A program made the position numbers and the translations under genes. 64,000 nt of DNA from Azolla caroliniana. Its lineage: Eukaryota > Polypodiophyta. How positions within the stretch are numbered: position 1 is the first letter of the stretch; every line of letters begins with the position of its first letter. The notes under the pieces are model-generated. The model was not told the origin of the DNA and made no database searches. It worked only from the letters and a program-made list of their open reading frames with translations. Location of the stretch: positions 15,128,001 through 15,192,000 of the forward strand of contig JBHGNT010000020.1 in the NCBI GenBank assembly GCA_043228905.1, given 5' to 3'. Below, piece after piece: positions 1 through 12,700 of the stretch.

Positions 1-493
1 AAAGTTCATACTAATCATATGTATATAATAAATATAAAAATATTCGTTTTTAAAAAATTAATTAATTAAAATAAGTTTCATAAACTCTCTTAACACTATA
101 ATCTATTAATGAATAATTGTTTTTTTTGGTGAAATACTTTTATTTAAATAAATAAATAATTTCTTATATTTATTTTACAAAACGAATGGTTTTTTAATAT
201 TCTTGGGGCCATTTTGTATTCTCGAATATTGAGCATGGAGAATATCACGAATATCACGCATGTGTCAATCTATGGTCCCAAGTCTCAAAAGTCGTGGGGA
301 CGACTTTCCAAGGTCTTGTCGTCACATGTCTGACCATGAGCCATCACAGCAAAAGAACCATTCATCACAAAAGTCAACGGGACAACTGTCTGTCGGAGCT
401 CCCCTTCCCTCTGCTGCGTATGGACCTCTTAACTTATAACGCTAAATTCCATTCATCACATCTGCGTATGAACCTCATAATTATTTCAGCCTT
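1..493 (+). promoter_or_regulatory. Upstream region and 5' leader of RLK-A
   Basis: The first 200 bases are AT-rich and show no gene. From about 375 to 493 the sequence is recognisably the same as 9640-9755 upstream of RLK-B (shared CTGTCTGTCGGAGCTCC, CTCTGCTGCGTATGGA and ATTTCAGC tracts). This marks a duplicated 5' leader ending at the ATG. No convincing TATA box is assigned. The upstream promoter block shared by RLK-B and RLK-C was not recognised here. Confidence 0.4.
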
Positions 494-3400
494 ATGGCGT
501 TCTGCACTACCTCTAGTTATAGTCCATCCATCGTCTTCCCCATTCTTCTCTTACTTCCTTGTCTCACTCTCCTTGGCATTCATTTCTGCACCGCCCAATC
601 GCCTGCTGGTACGTACTACTTCCAAACATCATCAGAAAGAACCAGAACCTAGATTTAGCTCCTCATTACATAATTATTCCATTACATTTCTGTACCTCAC
701 TGTTAATATGATTGATGTCCTATTTTTTATGTAGGGTTCCTCAGCATAGACTGTGGGTCATCCCAAACCACAAATTACACTGATACCTTAGGCATTGAAT
801 GGGCACCCGATGCCACAATTTGGCCAGACATCAGCAGATGGTCTTTAACTTCGGATATATCACCCCCAAGTGGCGACACTAGCGGCGGTTCAAAGTATCA
901 GACGCTGCGCTACTTCCCCCCTGCCAATAAATCGACACTGAATCAAACCAAGTTTTGCTACACGTTGCCCGCCAGGGGCAATGGCTACTACCTGATCCGA
1001 GCCACATTCTGGTACGGCACATCGGCAACGACGACGTTGTATGGCACACGTGTACCTGGCGTCATAAGTTTCAGAGTGATGGTAGACACATACATTGGAG
1101 CGCAGATCTCCATTTCGCTACCGCAAACCTCCCCACAGACAGAGGAGATGTACATACGAGCACAGGATGGGAGCTCATCGGTGTCGGTGTGTTTCTCGGC
1201 GGCCTCTGACAATAGTGACAGCCCGTTCATAAACGCATTGGAGTTGAGACCTCTTCCATCGAAGATGTGGTCAGTTGACATGATAAACAATACAAACACT
1301 GCCCTCCGCACTGCAGCTCGATTAGACTTTGGCGCCGCTGTCTCCGCCCCTTCCATCATAAGGTAAAGCTCATGGTGAAAGAATCTCTGGTTCGTGGCGG
1401 GACTAATAATTAGAGCCATGTCTTGTTTGCATGTATGACTGACTGACTGCCCCCAGTGCTCACTTAGTTGACCTTGTATGTTCTTTTATTGTATTTTTCT
1501 GAATACAAGAAATACACGTGAATTGATTGAGTAGCACCACTTGAGCATTGACGCCGCATATAGGTACCCGTATGACACCCTAGACAGATTGTGGGTGTCC
1601 GATACGACGGGGCCAACAATCCAGACAAGTCTGCCTTCGAGCTCCGATATGCTCAACGACACTCCGCCGGTTTCAGTGATGCAAACGAGTTTTGTGGCCA
1701 CCAGCACAGCTGATAGCTTCTATTACAACCTCACAGATGGTCTTGCTGGCACCTCCTACGAGTATTTCATGGTATTCTTCTTCACAGAGATGAATCGGAG
1801 TGTTAATGCCTCGGGCCTCCGTGTGCTCAACATCTGGACCAATGGGAAGCTATTCTACCAGGATCTTGACGTCTATGCCCGAGCAGGTTTCTATGGTGTC
1901 GTTGAGGTTTACAGTCCCAAGCCTGTGGGACCCTACTCTGACTACATTCTCATCAACATCACATCGACTTCATCTTCCGTCTTCCCCCCTTTCATCGCAG
2001 CGGCTGAGATCCTCCAACTCTTTGACAACACCATGGCCCCCGGCACTTCATCCGTCGACAGTAAGCTACTACTCTGTTTTGATCAATGAATTGGAATTAC
2101 TGTACATCGTTTATTGAATGTGTACATGTATGCAGTTTTAAACCGATCCATCCTTTTTGCATTGTGGTAAACATGCACTCATTGTACCGTAATTGTTATC
2201 AGTTATAGGGATTCAAGGTATAACCAGCACCTTATCGGATGACTTCAATAGATTCACTGGGGATCCATGTTTGCCAGCAGAATACAAGTATCCATGGCTT
2301 GATTGTACTGCTGAAGGCATTCTCCCGACTCGAGTGATTTCTATGTGGGTTGCCCTAAATTGAATCAAAATGTTCAGCATACATATTTTGCTTAATTTCC
2401 TCTATTGTGGTAAACCATGTGGAAATTTCACTCAATGATTCAAATCTGATGTGCCTCTAAATAATAGATCCTTGTCTAATTGGAACCTAGTGGGAAATAT
2501 ACCATCCAGCATCAACAAGCTTGATCAAGCTGTGCAAATGTAAGGTTGCATCACACCGAGGATTAAATGGCTTCTGTTAGATTATCGAAGATCATCCAAT
2601 GACATTTAAGTATTTTGATACAGTTTGTTGGATGGAAATGCATTGGAAGGGCCTCTCCCAGTCGATCTGAGCAACTTGGTCAATCTCCAAGTTTTGTGAG
2701 TGACTGCTCTTGCTTGCCATTTAGGTCCTCGTTCATGCATTGGTTGAAATTGATATTGGAATTAAGGAGGAATACATATATGTGGTTAGAGTCCAATTAA
2801 CATGCACTCATTTCTAACCTTTTATACTGTAAATGCAAGAAGTAGCATCCCAGGTCAAATTTATCCATTTTGTTTTTACGTTTGACCGCAGGAATCTGAG
2901 CACTAACAAGTTGAGTGGAAGCATCCCTGATTCACTCGGGAAATTACCAAAATTGACATACCTGTGAGGGGAATTATTATTAGTATTATTTGCTTTTGGT
3001 CCTTGATTTCTACTGGCAGAATTCACATAATCTCGTTGTTTATATTACACCTTTGCCATGTGCCTGAAGGGACCTACGATACAATAACTTGAGCGGTGAG
3101 ATTCCTCTGTTACTGCAACAGAAGGCTAACATCGGGCAGCTCACATTCAAGTACGTGCTACTGCTCTTTTGCCATACAAAATAGAAAACTCATATCATCA
3201 GCTGCATTTCATCAATCCATCTTGCCAATGGGCTCAATTTATTGCAATTAAAACACACAAGGTAATTGTAAAAGCTCCTAGTACCTGAAAGGAAGCTAAA
3301 GTGAATTGATTATGGTCTCCAATCTTTATAGATATGAGGGAAACAACCTTCTAATCCTTCCCAGCAACAAAACAGAGTTGGCAACGAAACAAAGTCGGCT

Positions 3401-5513
3401 TCCGTTGATTCTTGGAGTGGTTGTCGGTGCAGTAGTTCTTTGTGTCGTGATTTCCATAGTCATTCTGTGTATAATGCGCAGAAAAAGAAAACCACATGCA
3501 ATTCCTACTTCCAAAAAGAAAGCTGGTCACAATATCAATCAAGCATATCAGCCATATGGCGTTGCAACTGCCACAAGTGAACCTAGTCCTCATGGTGAGA
3601 ATGAAGAAATCTGTCTCTTTTTTTTAATGGCTGTTGCTAAGCATAGTATTTATCATTGAATATGGCACCTAATTTCTGGCTGTCATCTCCGTCAGAGTTC
3701 AAAATTAAAAAAACTTTTAAGTATGTTAATTTCCTGATAGTTACATCGATATTGGCAAAACGATTTATACAGTTGTAAGCCAGAGAAGAGTAGTTGAAGC
3801 TGCAAATGCTACCCGGGTCTTCACATTTGGAGAAATTATGAGAGCCACCAACAATTTCTCGACAAAGATCGGCAAAGGTGGTTTTGGAGTTGTGTATAAG
3901 GGAAATCTTGGAGATGGTTCGGTCATCGCTGTAAAAGTATTGTCAGATGCATCCCAACAAGGGTCACATGAATTCTTGAATGAGGTATGATACTTTGATA
4001 TTGCACCTCTAAAAACTAACGAGATCATTAATGAAGCATAAATTTTGGCAAAAATGGCCCTTACCTAATCGATTGCCTCTTCCACTCCATTCTAACTGTC
4101 ATTTGTGATTCATTTGGCTACTGTAATGATGATTTGAATACATATAGGTAACTCTTCTATCACGAGTACATCACAGGAATCTTGTGCGATTGCTGGGATA
4201 TTGCATTGAGACAAATCTAGTGCTAGTATATGAATTTATGTCAAATGGATCGTTGTTTGATCGCCTCTTTAGTAAGATTTCTGTCTCTTCTCCTATGTTA
4301 TGTCTACACGAAAAACAATCAATCCAATACGTCTGCTTTAGATATTTTATTTCTTTTTCAAAGTCCATGCAAAGTTTCATGATATTATTATATATATATA
4401 TATATATATAGGCTAAACTAATCCCTCTTTCTTCAAAATCTGTAAAAACACAAAAAGGAAACACATCATTAGCGTCTTCTCCTTTGACATGGACTCAAAG
4501 ATTACAAATTTTGTTGGATGCAGCCCGAGGTAATAGATATTGGATTAATTTCAACTAATATGTATAGTATACTCTGCTATTATATGTTAATGCAACTTAG
4601 CTGACACGCTTCATAACTCTTGTTATGAATGATTGTAGGTCTGGCGTACTTACATGATAGTTGTAAGCCAAAAATCATTCACATGGATGTCAAGAGTAGC
4701 AACATTCTAATGACTGAAAATTTGGAGGGTAAAATGTCTGATTTTGGAATATCAAGGCTAAATTCTAGCGATGGAGGAATTCAAGTGACAACAAAGCTAG
4801 TGGGGAGTAGGGGATATGTGGATCCAGAGTATGTATCATAATCTTTATACATAGAAAACATGTCAATCTTTTGAAAAAATTAACTTGAGATTATGCTAAA
4901 TTATCTCTTACATGTCCCTGTGACATGTAACAATACATTATTTAGCATACAAAATGCTTACCATTGACATTATGTATGTGTTTTTATTTCACATGATTAA
5001 TCGATGATATTACTTCCAGGCTTGCATCCACATTAATATTGTCAGAAAAGGTTGATGTATATAGTTTTGGAATAGTTTTGTTGGAAGCTCTATGTGGCAA
5101 ACCTCCTCTTATAAGACATCAAGGACCGTCAAACAACACAATTCACATTTTAGAATGGGTATATATCATCAACTTTGATATAAATATCAAATGAAATGTT
5201 AAAATTTTTGCCATTCTTAGTTTTCCTAAAAAGCACATAAATTATATTGTTGTAGGCAAGATCTTACTATGAAACAGGTGCAATAGAGGAGATTGTAGAC
5301 AACGAAATTGGAAGTTACTACAGTGTGTCATCTGTATGGAAAGTGGCTGAGATTGCATTCGCATGTGCTAAATATGAGAGTAGAAAACGACCAACAATGA
5401 ATGAAGTTTGTAATGAGCTTATTGAAGCCTTGAGGTTAGAGACTAGTTCTAGTACAATCTCACCTAGAACTGCAGGAGAATGTCTTCCGTTGAATGACAT
5501 CAATGCAAGATGA
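494..5513 (+). CDS. RLK-A: malectin-like LRR receptor kinase, 15 exons
   Basis: Exons: 494-608, 735-1362, 1564-2060, 2203-2344, 2468-2539, 2624-2695, 2892-2963, 3070-3150, 3332-3594, 3773-3984, 4148-4271, 4458-4529, 4639-4828, 5020-5158, 5256-5513. All introns are GT-AG and the joined frame is open for 978 residues. Exon 1 encodes a signal peptide with a leucine-rich core. Exons 2-3 encode a malectin-like domain opening with FLSIDCG. Exon 4 holds the GDPC linker. Exons 5-7 are 72-nt exons of one LRR each, and exon 8 is a fourth partial LRR. Exon 9 encodes the membrane segment ([13 protein letters not shown] region) and a basic stop-transfer. Exons 10-15 are the kinase: GKGGFG, VIAVKVL (Lys about 702), [24 protein letters not shown]. 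The catalytic loop reads HMD instead of HRD, so it is a non-RD kinase. The ligand is unknown. A plasma-membrane receptor role follows from the family. Confidence 0.93.
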
Positions 5514-6818
5514 TTACGAATACATCTCATCTCTGATTTGTACTCAATACATTTAATCCTATGCACAATCTAAGTAGTAAGTCAAATAATCATTGCCAGG
5601 ACATGTTATTTTTAGTAAAGATGTTTGTATTCATTGAGTTATTTTTGTTAATACATCAAACATAGGGCTCATCAAACCTCATTCCTTGACCAAAATCAAT
5701 ATCTTTTCCTTATTACAAAGGATGCTATGAAAAACGCAAGGCTTTAGTGTATGGAGGCAAAAAGTGGTAGAATTTCTAATTTGAGAAATATTTAAGTTCC
5801 AAGTATGAGATTCGTGAAGGATGATATCATGATTGTACTAGGAAGATTTGTTAGAATGTTGTAAACACAAAACAACAAATAATCAATGGAAAAATAAAGT
5901 TATAATCAGTGGAACAAGATTATATAACCGGCGGGTCAAGTGAATGATTATAAATATTATGATTAGGATGAAAATGTGAAAAGTGCACAATCATAGAGCA
6001 TATTAGTATAATTTTATGTTGGGCAAAATGCTCTAAGGAACCTTAACACATAAAAAGCTTAATATAAACCCCTCATATGATTATAAGCATCGTGGTTACA
6101 AAGTATGACAGACAATAATGTCGAGAAGGTAATATCAAAATATTAGTAAGAAAGGAAATCCAAAGAGATTAGGGATATTATTAATAGTCATGGAAGAGAG
6201 TTACTATGCAAGCTAATAAGCCCCTATGTCTCTGCCCTTGACGATTTGAGAGAAATTCAAGAAGAAGGAACGAAGATCAACATATACTTGATAATTAGGA
6301 GTCTTGAAACTTGTGTTATGTGTAGACCATAAGCTCATCCTTAATGAATTTTGACATTTTCTCTTAATCTTGATAATTAGTAGACACAAGGTCCTTAATA
6401 TCATTGTGGGTTTCAAGAAGATATTTAATTTCTACCAGCTTAACATAGGATAAGAATAATATGTGCCTTTGATTTGTTACTACAAAATTGCGTTGGCAAA
6501 CACCCATATATGTTTGTGAGATGGGCAAGATAAGGTATCAATCACTCTCTAGCATAGAAATGGAGTGAATTAGCTCACCTAGCAAGCCGTTCTCATTCTT
6601 ACGACCTCAAATAGGTAACTAAATAGGTTTGAAAGACTTACCTATGTTCTCATAAGTAATTACTTAATTAAGCAAAGAAAACACAATACTATATATACCA
6701 ACTACACTTCTATTGCCTAGATAAAACCAATTGCAACCAATACTCATGTAATTAAGTCAACAACTAGAGTCCACTTCATCCTCTCTCGTTCATGTCCCCG
6801 GTGGTCCCGCTCACATTT

Positions 6819-6862
6819 CACACACACACACACACACACACACACCCACACACACACACACA
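6819..6862. repeat. (CA)n microsatellite
   Basis: About 22 CA dinucleotides with one interruption (CACCCACA). Confidence 0.95.
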
Positions 6863-7826
6863 ACATGTCTTTTGTCAAGCACACCTCCTAAGCCGGAGCA
6901 TTAAGCAATGCACACTTCTTTCTTGAGTTGTTGCTTACACACATGCTTTTCATTGACTCCTAAACTCCAAGCACAATAAGTACTCATGAACTACTATTTA
7001 TAATCTATATTCATAGGATGTTGTATATGCATATATACCATACGACAATGCATCGTAAATGTGATTGATAAATATTAAAACCGAAATCCACAAAAAGGCA
7101 TTCCATGTAATTTATATGGGAATATGTGGGAAAATAGAATCTACGTAAGATGTGGATTGGAGCTTCACTATTGTAAGTCTCCAATGATCATGCATGGATT
7201 ATTCTAGTAAATGGAGATGGAGATGTGAATTGGTGGTTCAAGATTGTTCAACTCCGACTTGGATCGATGAGTGATAAATCTAACACGTTCAACTCTTATG
7301 TACAACTTTTTGTGCATAAGAGTTGATTCCTTGACTACTAGCAAAAGAATATTGAAAAAGCATTTAGTAGCATACTTAGACACACATGTAACCAATATGT
7401 GGGAAACATGAAATGTAGGATAAACACACACACACAAAACTAAGGGATGTCCATGGACATGAATATTATTTGTATTTCACCAATGTATATCATGAATTTA
7501 TTTCTTTGTTATAGGTCCTAGGCATTTCTATGGAAGGTAGTCAAACTATAACTCCTTTATCTTCACCTATTGAGGTGGCATCCATTTCAAGGGCAAGAAA
7601 AAGATGTTCATGGATCGAGCAACACAAGCTCTCCATCACGAAGGGATGAAACCAATCCATGTAATAGAGTCAAGTGTTATCTCGCTTGTATTGGAATCAA
7701 CCTTTCAACCTTTGATGTATTCTGGATTCTTGATGTCCAAATAAAATTAATTTTAGCAACCTATTTTCTAGAATGATTTGTTATTGAATAGGGATTGCAT
7801 AGAAAATTTTGATACAAAAAACCAAG

Positions 7827-8040
7827 CTCTAGGCACAAAGATACGTGAATTTTAGGAAAAATCAACGAATAACGAATCCGAGTTACCGCATGGAGAATTC
7901 ATCACACCGAAATGAAGATTTCACCTTGGGGATCTCTAGGCACAAACATGCGTGAATTTCAGGCAAATTCAAGGAATAACGAATTCCGAGTTACCACGTG
8001 GAGAATTCATCACACTGAAACGAAGATTTCACGTTGAGGA
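7827..8040. repeat. 107-bp tandem duplication
   Basis: Two adjacent units, 7827-7933 and 7934-8040, both start CTCTAGGCACAAA and share GAGTTACC, TGGAGAATTCATCACAC and GAAGATTTCAC. They differ at roughly a tenth of positions by eye. The unit has no protein similarity that I recognise. Confidence 0.85.
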
Positions 8041-8486
8041 TTGTGATGGAACTTTTGGATTCCGTCGACTAAAGTTGACTGTGTTGTCTGACGGAGAAGA
8101 CAAGATAGACGCGCGAAGAGGGGAGGTCATAAACATAATTTGTATTAACTTGCCCCCCTTATTTTTATAGTTTAATTGACTTGGACCTAGTCAAAGGGTA
8201 GGCTTGGAGTGAATGTTGACATCGAGGCTAAACCTTCAATCGAAGGCTCGAGTCGAACTCAACGCCAACCTTGTTGCTGGCCGCCACGCAATCGTCGCCT
8301 GACGCCAGCTGCTGCCGTCTACTACCGTCAAGTCTGACGCCGCGTCTTCTTCATCACCGTTCATTATGGTACGGTTGTTGTTTGCTGCAATAACTTCCGA
8401 ACCCCGACTACAGCCACGTCATATCGCCACGTGGATGGTCCACTTTACACGTTACTCGATTACATTTCCCCCTCCTAAACTTTTAT

Positions 8487-9010
8487 AATTTCCCCTTTTT
8501 ACCCTTTTGAGCAAACCTAGACTGTCACTAAAGAAGAGAGCCAAATGACGACGACATAGACTTTTAATTCCCCGAAATACCCTTCTTCCCTCCAATGACC
8601 TAAACCTAATGTATCTTATTATACATAAACTTAAACTCAAACCAGATTCCTCACACACCCTCTTTCAATTGAACCCACCTAAACATATATACTTATTTAA
8701 ACGTCAACATAAACATAAACACACCTATGCACGTTTGTTAACGTATTATAAATATGGATAACTAACATATTCTGCTTCATTACACGTGAACTTGAATACA
8801 CACTCACACATATAGTCACAAATATCCAAATAAATATACATAAACATAATTAAAAAATTTATCCCTCACTATTTCAATTCTTCATACGCACACAACCATA
8901 CACAAAAGAATTATTAAAAGAAGTTTCAAAGACCAAAGGTGTCAGCACGACAACAATCCCATCCTCTCTAGTCAAAGTACCTCCAATTCCTTGTGGATCC
9001 TTGAACACAC
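8487..9010. repeat. RLK 3' flanking block, copy 1
   Basis: Starts at the TTTCCCCTTTTTACCCTTTTG tract. It is collinear with 14920-15500, with the inverted copy at 50270-50800, and in part with 22012-22300. Shared landmarks are AATACCCTTCTTCCCTCC, CAATTGAACCCACCTAAACA and ACAATCCCATCCTCTCTAG. Short open frames in it recur at the same place in each copy. They show no conserved protein beyond what the duplication explains, so no gene is called. Confidence 0.8.
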
Positions 9011-9439
9011 ATGTTCCTCATCACCACATTGCATGTTCTCGATTCACAACTCTCACCACTAACATTCATGAACATGGAAAGCCACCGCAAGTACTACCTG
9101 CGAAAATTATTTTCAAGTTTTTGGTCCCATGGGGTGTCACATTCGACCCTCCGGGACTTTTTTCCCAAACCATTCACCTCTCCGCCAAAATATGGACCTA
9201 ATTAAACTAAAATGATAAAAAGATTAAAAACGACATAAACATATCAACATCTGAAATACAATAAAGAATTAAAAAATAGTAAAATAATAAATGCCTACTA
9301 TCTTTGCTTGTCCGAGCCTATCGGGCTCATGAAAGAACTCAATTGATTTATTGACCGGTGTATATTGAATCATCAGTATTGGTGCCAAATGTCATTGGGT
9401 ATCATGACTTACTAACCATTTTCTTTGTGTTATACCAAT

Positions 9440-9755
9440 GACTTTACCTACAATTCGGAATAAATGGGTACTCTGGTATTTATTCCAAACTAGTTTTGCA
9501 AAGTTACAATTTAAGTCCACATCTACTGTATAAATTCCCACTCAAATTTTCCTATGTAATCGTCTACTGGATTCTGCAACTTCTTAATCTCCTTCCGCCC
9601 ACCATTCCTGAATCCTCACTCCTTGCCTCAAAAGTCAAATGGGACACCTGTCTGTCGGAGCTCCAGTTGCCCTCTGCTGCGTATGGATCTCATTAAGCTT
9701 TTCCATTCATCACATCTTCGTGTTTTGTCCATCCAACCTCATAGCTATTTCAGCT
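9440..9755 (+). promoter_or_regulatory. RLK-B promoter and leader, block shared with RLK-C
   Basis: The stretch about 9447-9565 (TTTACCTACAATTCGGAAT ... CCAAACTAGTTTTGCAAAG ... TTAAGTCCACATC ... CTCAAATTTTC) recurs at about 31722-31833 upstream of RLK-C. The rest of the neighbourhood differs. TATAAAT at about 9530 is a candidate TATA box lying about 225 bp before the ATG at 9756. The leader 9640-9755 is shared with RLK-A. A functional promoter is inferred from this conservation. Confidence 0.5.
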
Positions 9756-12700
9756 ATGGCGTCCTGCACTACCTCTACTTATAGTCCATCCATCGTCTTC
9801 CCCATTCTTCTCTTACTTCCTTGTCTCACTCTCCTTGGCATTCGTCTTTGCACCGCCCAATCGCCTGCTGGTACGTACTACTTCCAAACATCATCAGAAA
9901 GAACCAGAATCTAGATTTTGCTCCTCAGTACATAATTATTCCATTACATTTCTGTACCTCACTGTTAATATGATGTTCTATTTTTTATGTAGGGTTCCTC
10001 AGCATAGACTGTGGATCATCCCAAACCACAAACTATGTTGATGCGTTAGGCATTGAATGGACACCGGACGCCGCAATTTGGCCGGACATCAGCAGATGGT
10101 CTTTGACTTCAGATATAACACCCCCAACTGGAGACACTAGCGGCGGTGCAAAGTATCAGACCCTGCGCTACTTCCCGCCTGCTAATAAATCGATGCTGTA
10201 TCAAACCAAGTTTTGCTACACATTGCCTGCCATGGGCAATGTCTACTACCTGATCCGAGCTACATTCTGGTATGGCACATCGGCCACGACAACATTGTAC
10301 GGCACGCGCGTACCGGGCGTCATAAGATTCAGTGTGATGGTAGACACATACACAGGAGCACAGATTGCCATTACTCTACCACAAACCTCCCCACGGACAG
10401 AGGAGATGTACATTCGGGCACAGAACGGGAGCTCATCTGTGTCGGTGTGTTTTTCGGCGGCGTCTGACAATAGTGACAGCCCGTTCATAAACGCATTGGA
10501 GTTACGACCTCTTCCATCGAAGATGACCTCGGTCTCTATGATAAACAATACAAACACTGCCCTCCGCACTACAGCTCGATTGGACTTTGGCGTCTCTGAG
10601 ACCGGCCTGTCCATCATAAGGTAAATCTCGTGCCGAAAGAATCTGTGCCTCAAGGAGGAACTAATTAGAGGCCATGTCTTGCAATAGGTGGCCCATGGTT
10701 GCATGCAGTATTTTGTGTTTTTCACTTACTGAAGCATTAAACCGCTATTAGGTATCCAGATGATTCCCTAGACAGATTGTGGGCAAGCGATACGACGGAG
10801 CCTACAATCCGGACAAGTGTGCCTGTGATCGTGGCAGGGCTTGTCGATTTCCCACCCGTTTCAGTGGTGCAAACGAGTTATGTGGCCACCAGCAACGCTG
10901 GCTTTTACTGGAACCTGACAAATAATCTGGCTGGTACCTCCAACCAGTATTATGTGGCATTGTACTTCGCCGAGGTTGACTCGCGTGTGAATGCCTCGGG
11001 ACTACGGGTGTTCGATGTCTGGATCAACGGGAAGTTGTTTTACGCGGGCATTGACGTCTATAAAGGGGTGCGTCTCTATGCTGTCTCGGAGTTTTACACT
11101 GTCAGTCCTGTAGGGCCCTACTCTGACTACATTCTCATCAATGTGACATCCACATCGTCTTCCGTCTTTCCCCCTTTCATCGCAGCGGCTGAGGTCCTCC
11201 AACTGTTTGAAAATCCCATAGTCCCTCCCACTTCATCCATTGACAGTAAGCTACTGTTTGATCGAAACATCGGAACTTAAAATTTGAACGCGAACAGTAA
11301 ACCAATACATCACTTCCCATTGTACTAACATGTACTGATTGTATCGTTATTTGTTAACAGTCCTGGGGGTTCAAGGTATAACTACTGCGTTATCCAGCAA
11401 CTTGAGTAGATTCACGGGGGACCCATGTTTGCCTGCGGAATACAAATATCCATGGCTCAATTGTACTGCCAAAGGCGTTCTCCCTACTCGAGTAACTTCT
11501 ATGTGGGTTGATATACGTTGAATACTGAATGTTTATCGTATCTATTTTTCTTCTTATTTTTCCTCAATTGTGGCCAACTATGTGGAAATTTCAATCAATG
11601 ATTCGTATCTGATATGCCTCTAAATTATAGATCTTTGTCTAACTGGAACCTTGTGGGAAGTATACCAAGCAGCATCAACAATCTTGATCAAGCTGTGCAA
11701 ATGTAAGGTTGCATCCTTTTAAGATTCTTGTTGTTAAGTATGCCAAGGATCGAATGGTAGGTTTTCTTATTGGCGTACATGATAAACTGAGAAATCACTG
11801 TAACTCAAAGATATTACCCAATGCAATGCTTACCCATTTTTGATACAGCTCTTTGGATGGTAATGCATTGGAAGGGCTTATCCCGGTGGATCTGAGCAAC
11901 TTGAAGAATCTCGAAACCTTGTAAGTGACCGCTCCATTTGCCCATTTATGTTCTCGTTCATGTACTAGTTGAAATTGATGGTAACTTAGAGCTCATTTAG
12001 CAATAATGATGACAACAATAAACGTGTGCTCCTCTCTAACCCTTCATACTGTAAATGCAAGGAGCAATGATATGCGAGGTAGAATGATCCTTATTGTTTT
12101 ACCGTCGGGTTTGTCTGCAGGAACCTGAGCTATAATAAGTTGAGTGGAGGCATCCCTGATTCACTTGCGACATTGCCCAAATTGACATATCTGTGAGGGC
12201 CAAATGTTTCTTATTATTTGTTATCGATATTCTTGGATTTCTATTGCTTACGAGTCAGCGTTATTATTAAATTCTTTTGCCATGTGCATCATTGAAGGGA
12301 CTTACGATACAATAATTTGAGCGGTGAGATTCCTCAGCTACTGAAACAGAAGGCCGACAATGGCCAGATCACATTCAGGTACGTATGGTTGCTCTTTTGC
12401 CTTACACAAAATAAATTACCTGCATTTCATCAATCCATTAAAGAGTTTATGTACAAAAACTTAATTTGGCAATGGGCTCAATTTTTTGTGCAATTAAAAC
12501 ACAAGGTAATTGTAAAAGCTCCTAGTACCTGAAAGGAAGCTAAAGTGAATTGATTATGGTCTCCTAATTTTATAGATATGAGGGAAACAACCTTCTAATC
12601 CTTCCCAGCAACAAAACAGAGTCGGCAACGAAACAAAGTCGGCTTCCGTTGATTCTTGGAGTGGTTGTCGGTGCAGTAGTTCTTTGTGTCGCAATTGTGT

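Larger units (their letters stand above)
5514..8486. other. Intergenic; likely insertion inside the RLK-A 3' flank
   Basis: The first ~135 bases match the 3' flank of RLK-B (14759-14920), ending at a shared GTTATTTTTGTT. In RLK-B this is followed directly by TTTCCCCTTTTACCCTTTTG. Here that continuation resumes only at about 8487, so about 2.8 kb has been inserted or retained between. No coding domain is recognised in the segment. It contains a CA microsatellite, a 107-bp tandem duplication and a GC-richer stretch at 8200-8420. It may be a decayed, non-autonomous element. Confidence 0.5.

Noticed and set aside
294-734. 146-residue frame covering the RLK-A leader
   Set aside because: It runs through exon 1 in a different frame and into intron 1; the signal-peptide ATG at 494 with conserved splice sites explains the region.
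8452-8658. Small frame recurring at 8.5, 15.0 and 50.7 kb
   Set aside because: Recurs because the flanking block is duplicated; the three versions carry indels and differ at their ends, with no sign of protein-level constraint.
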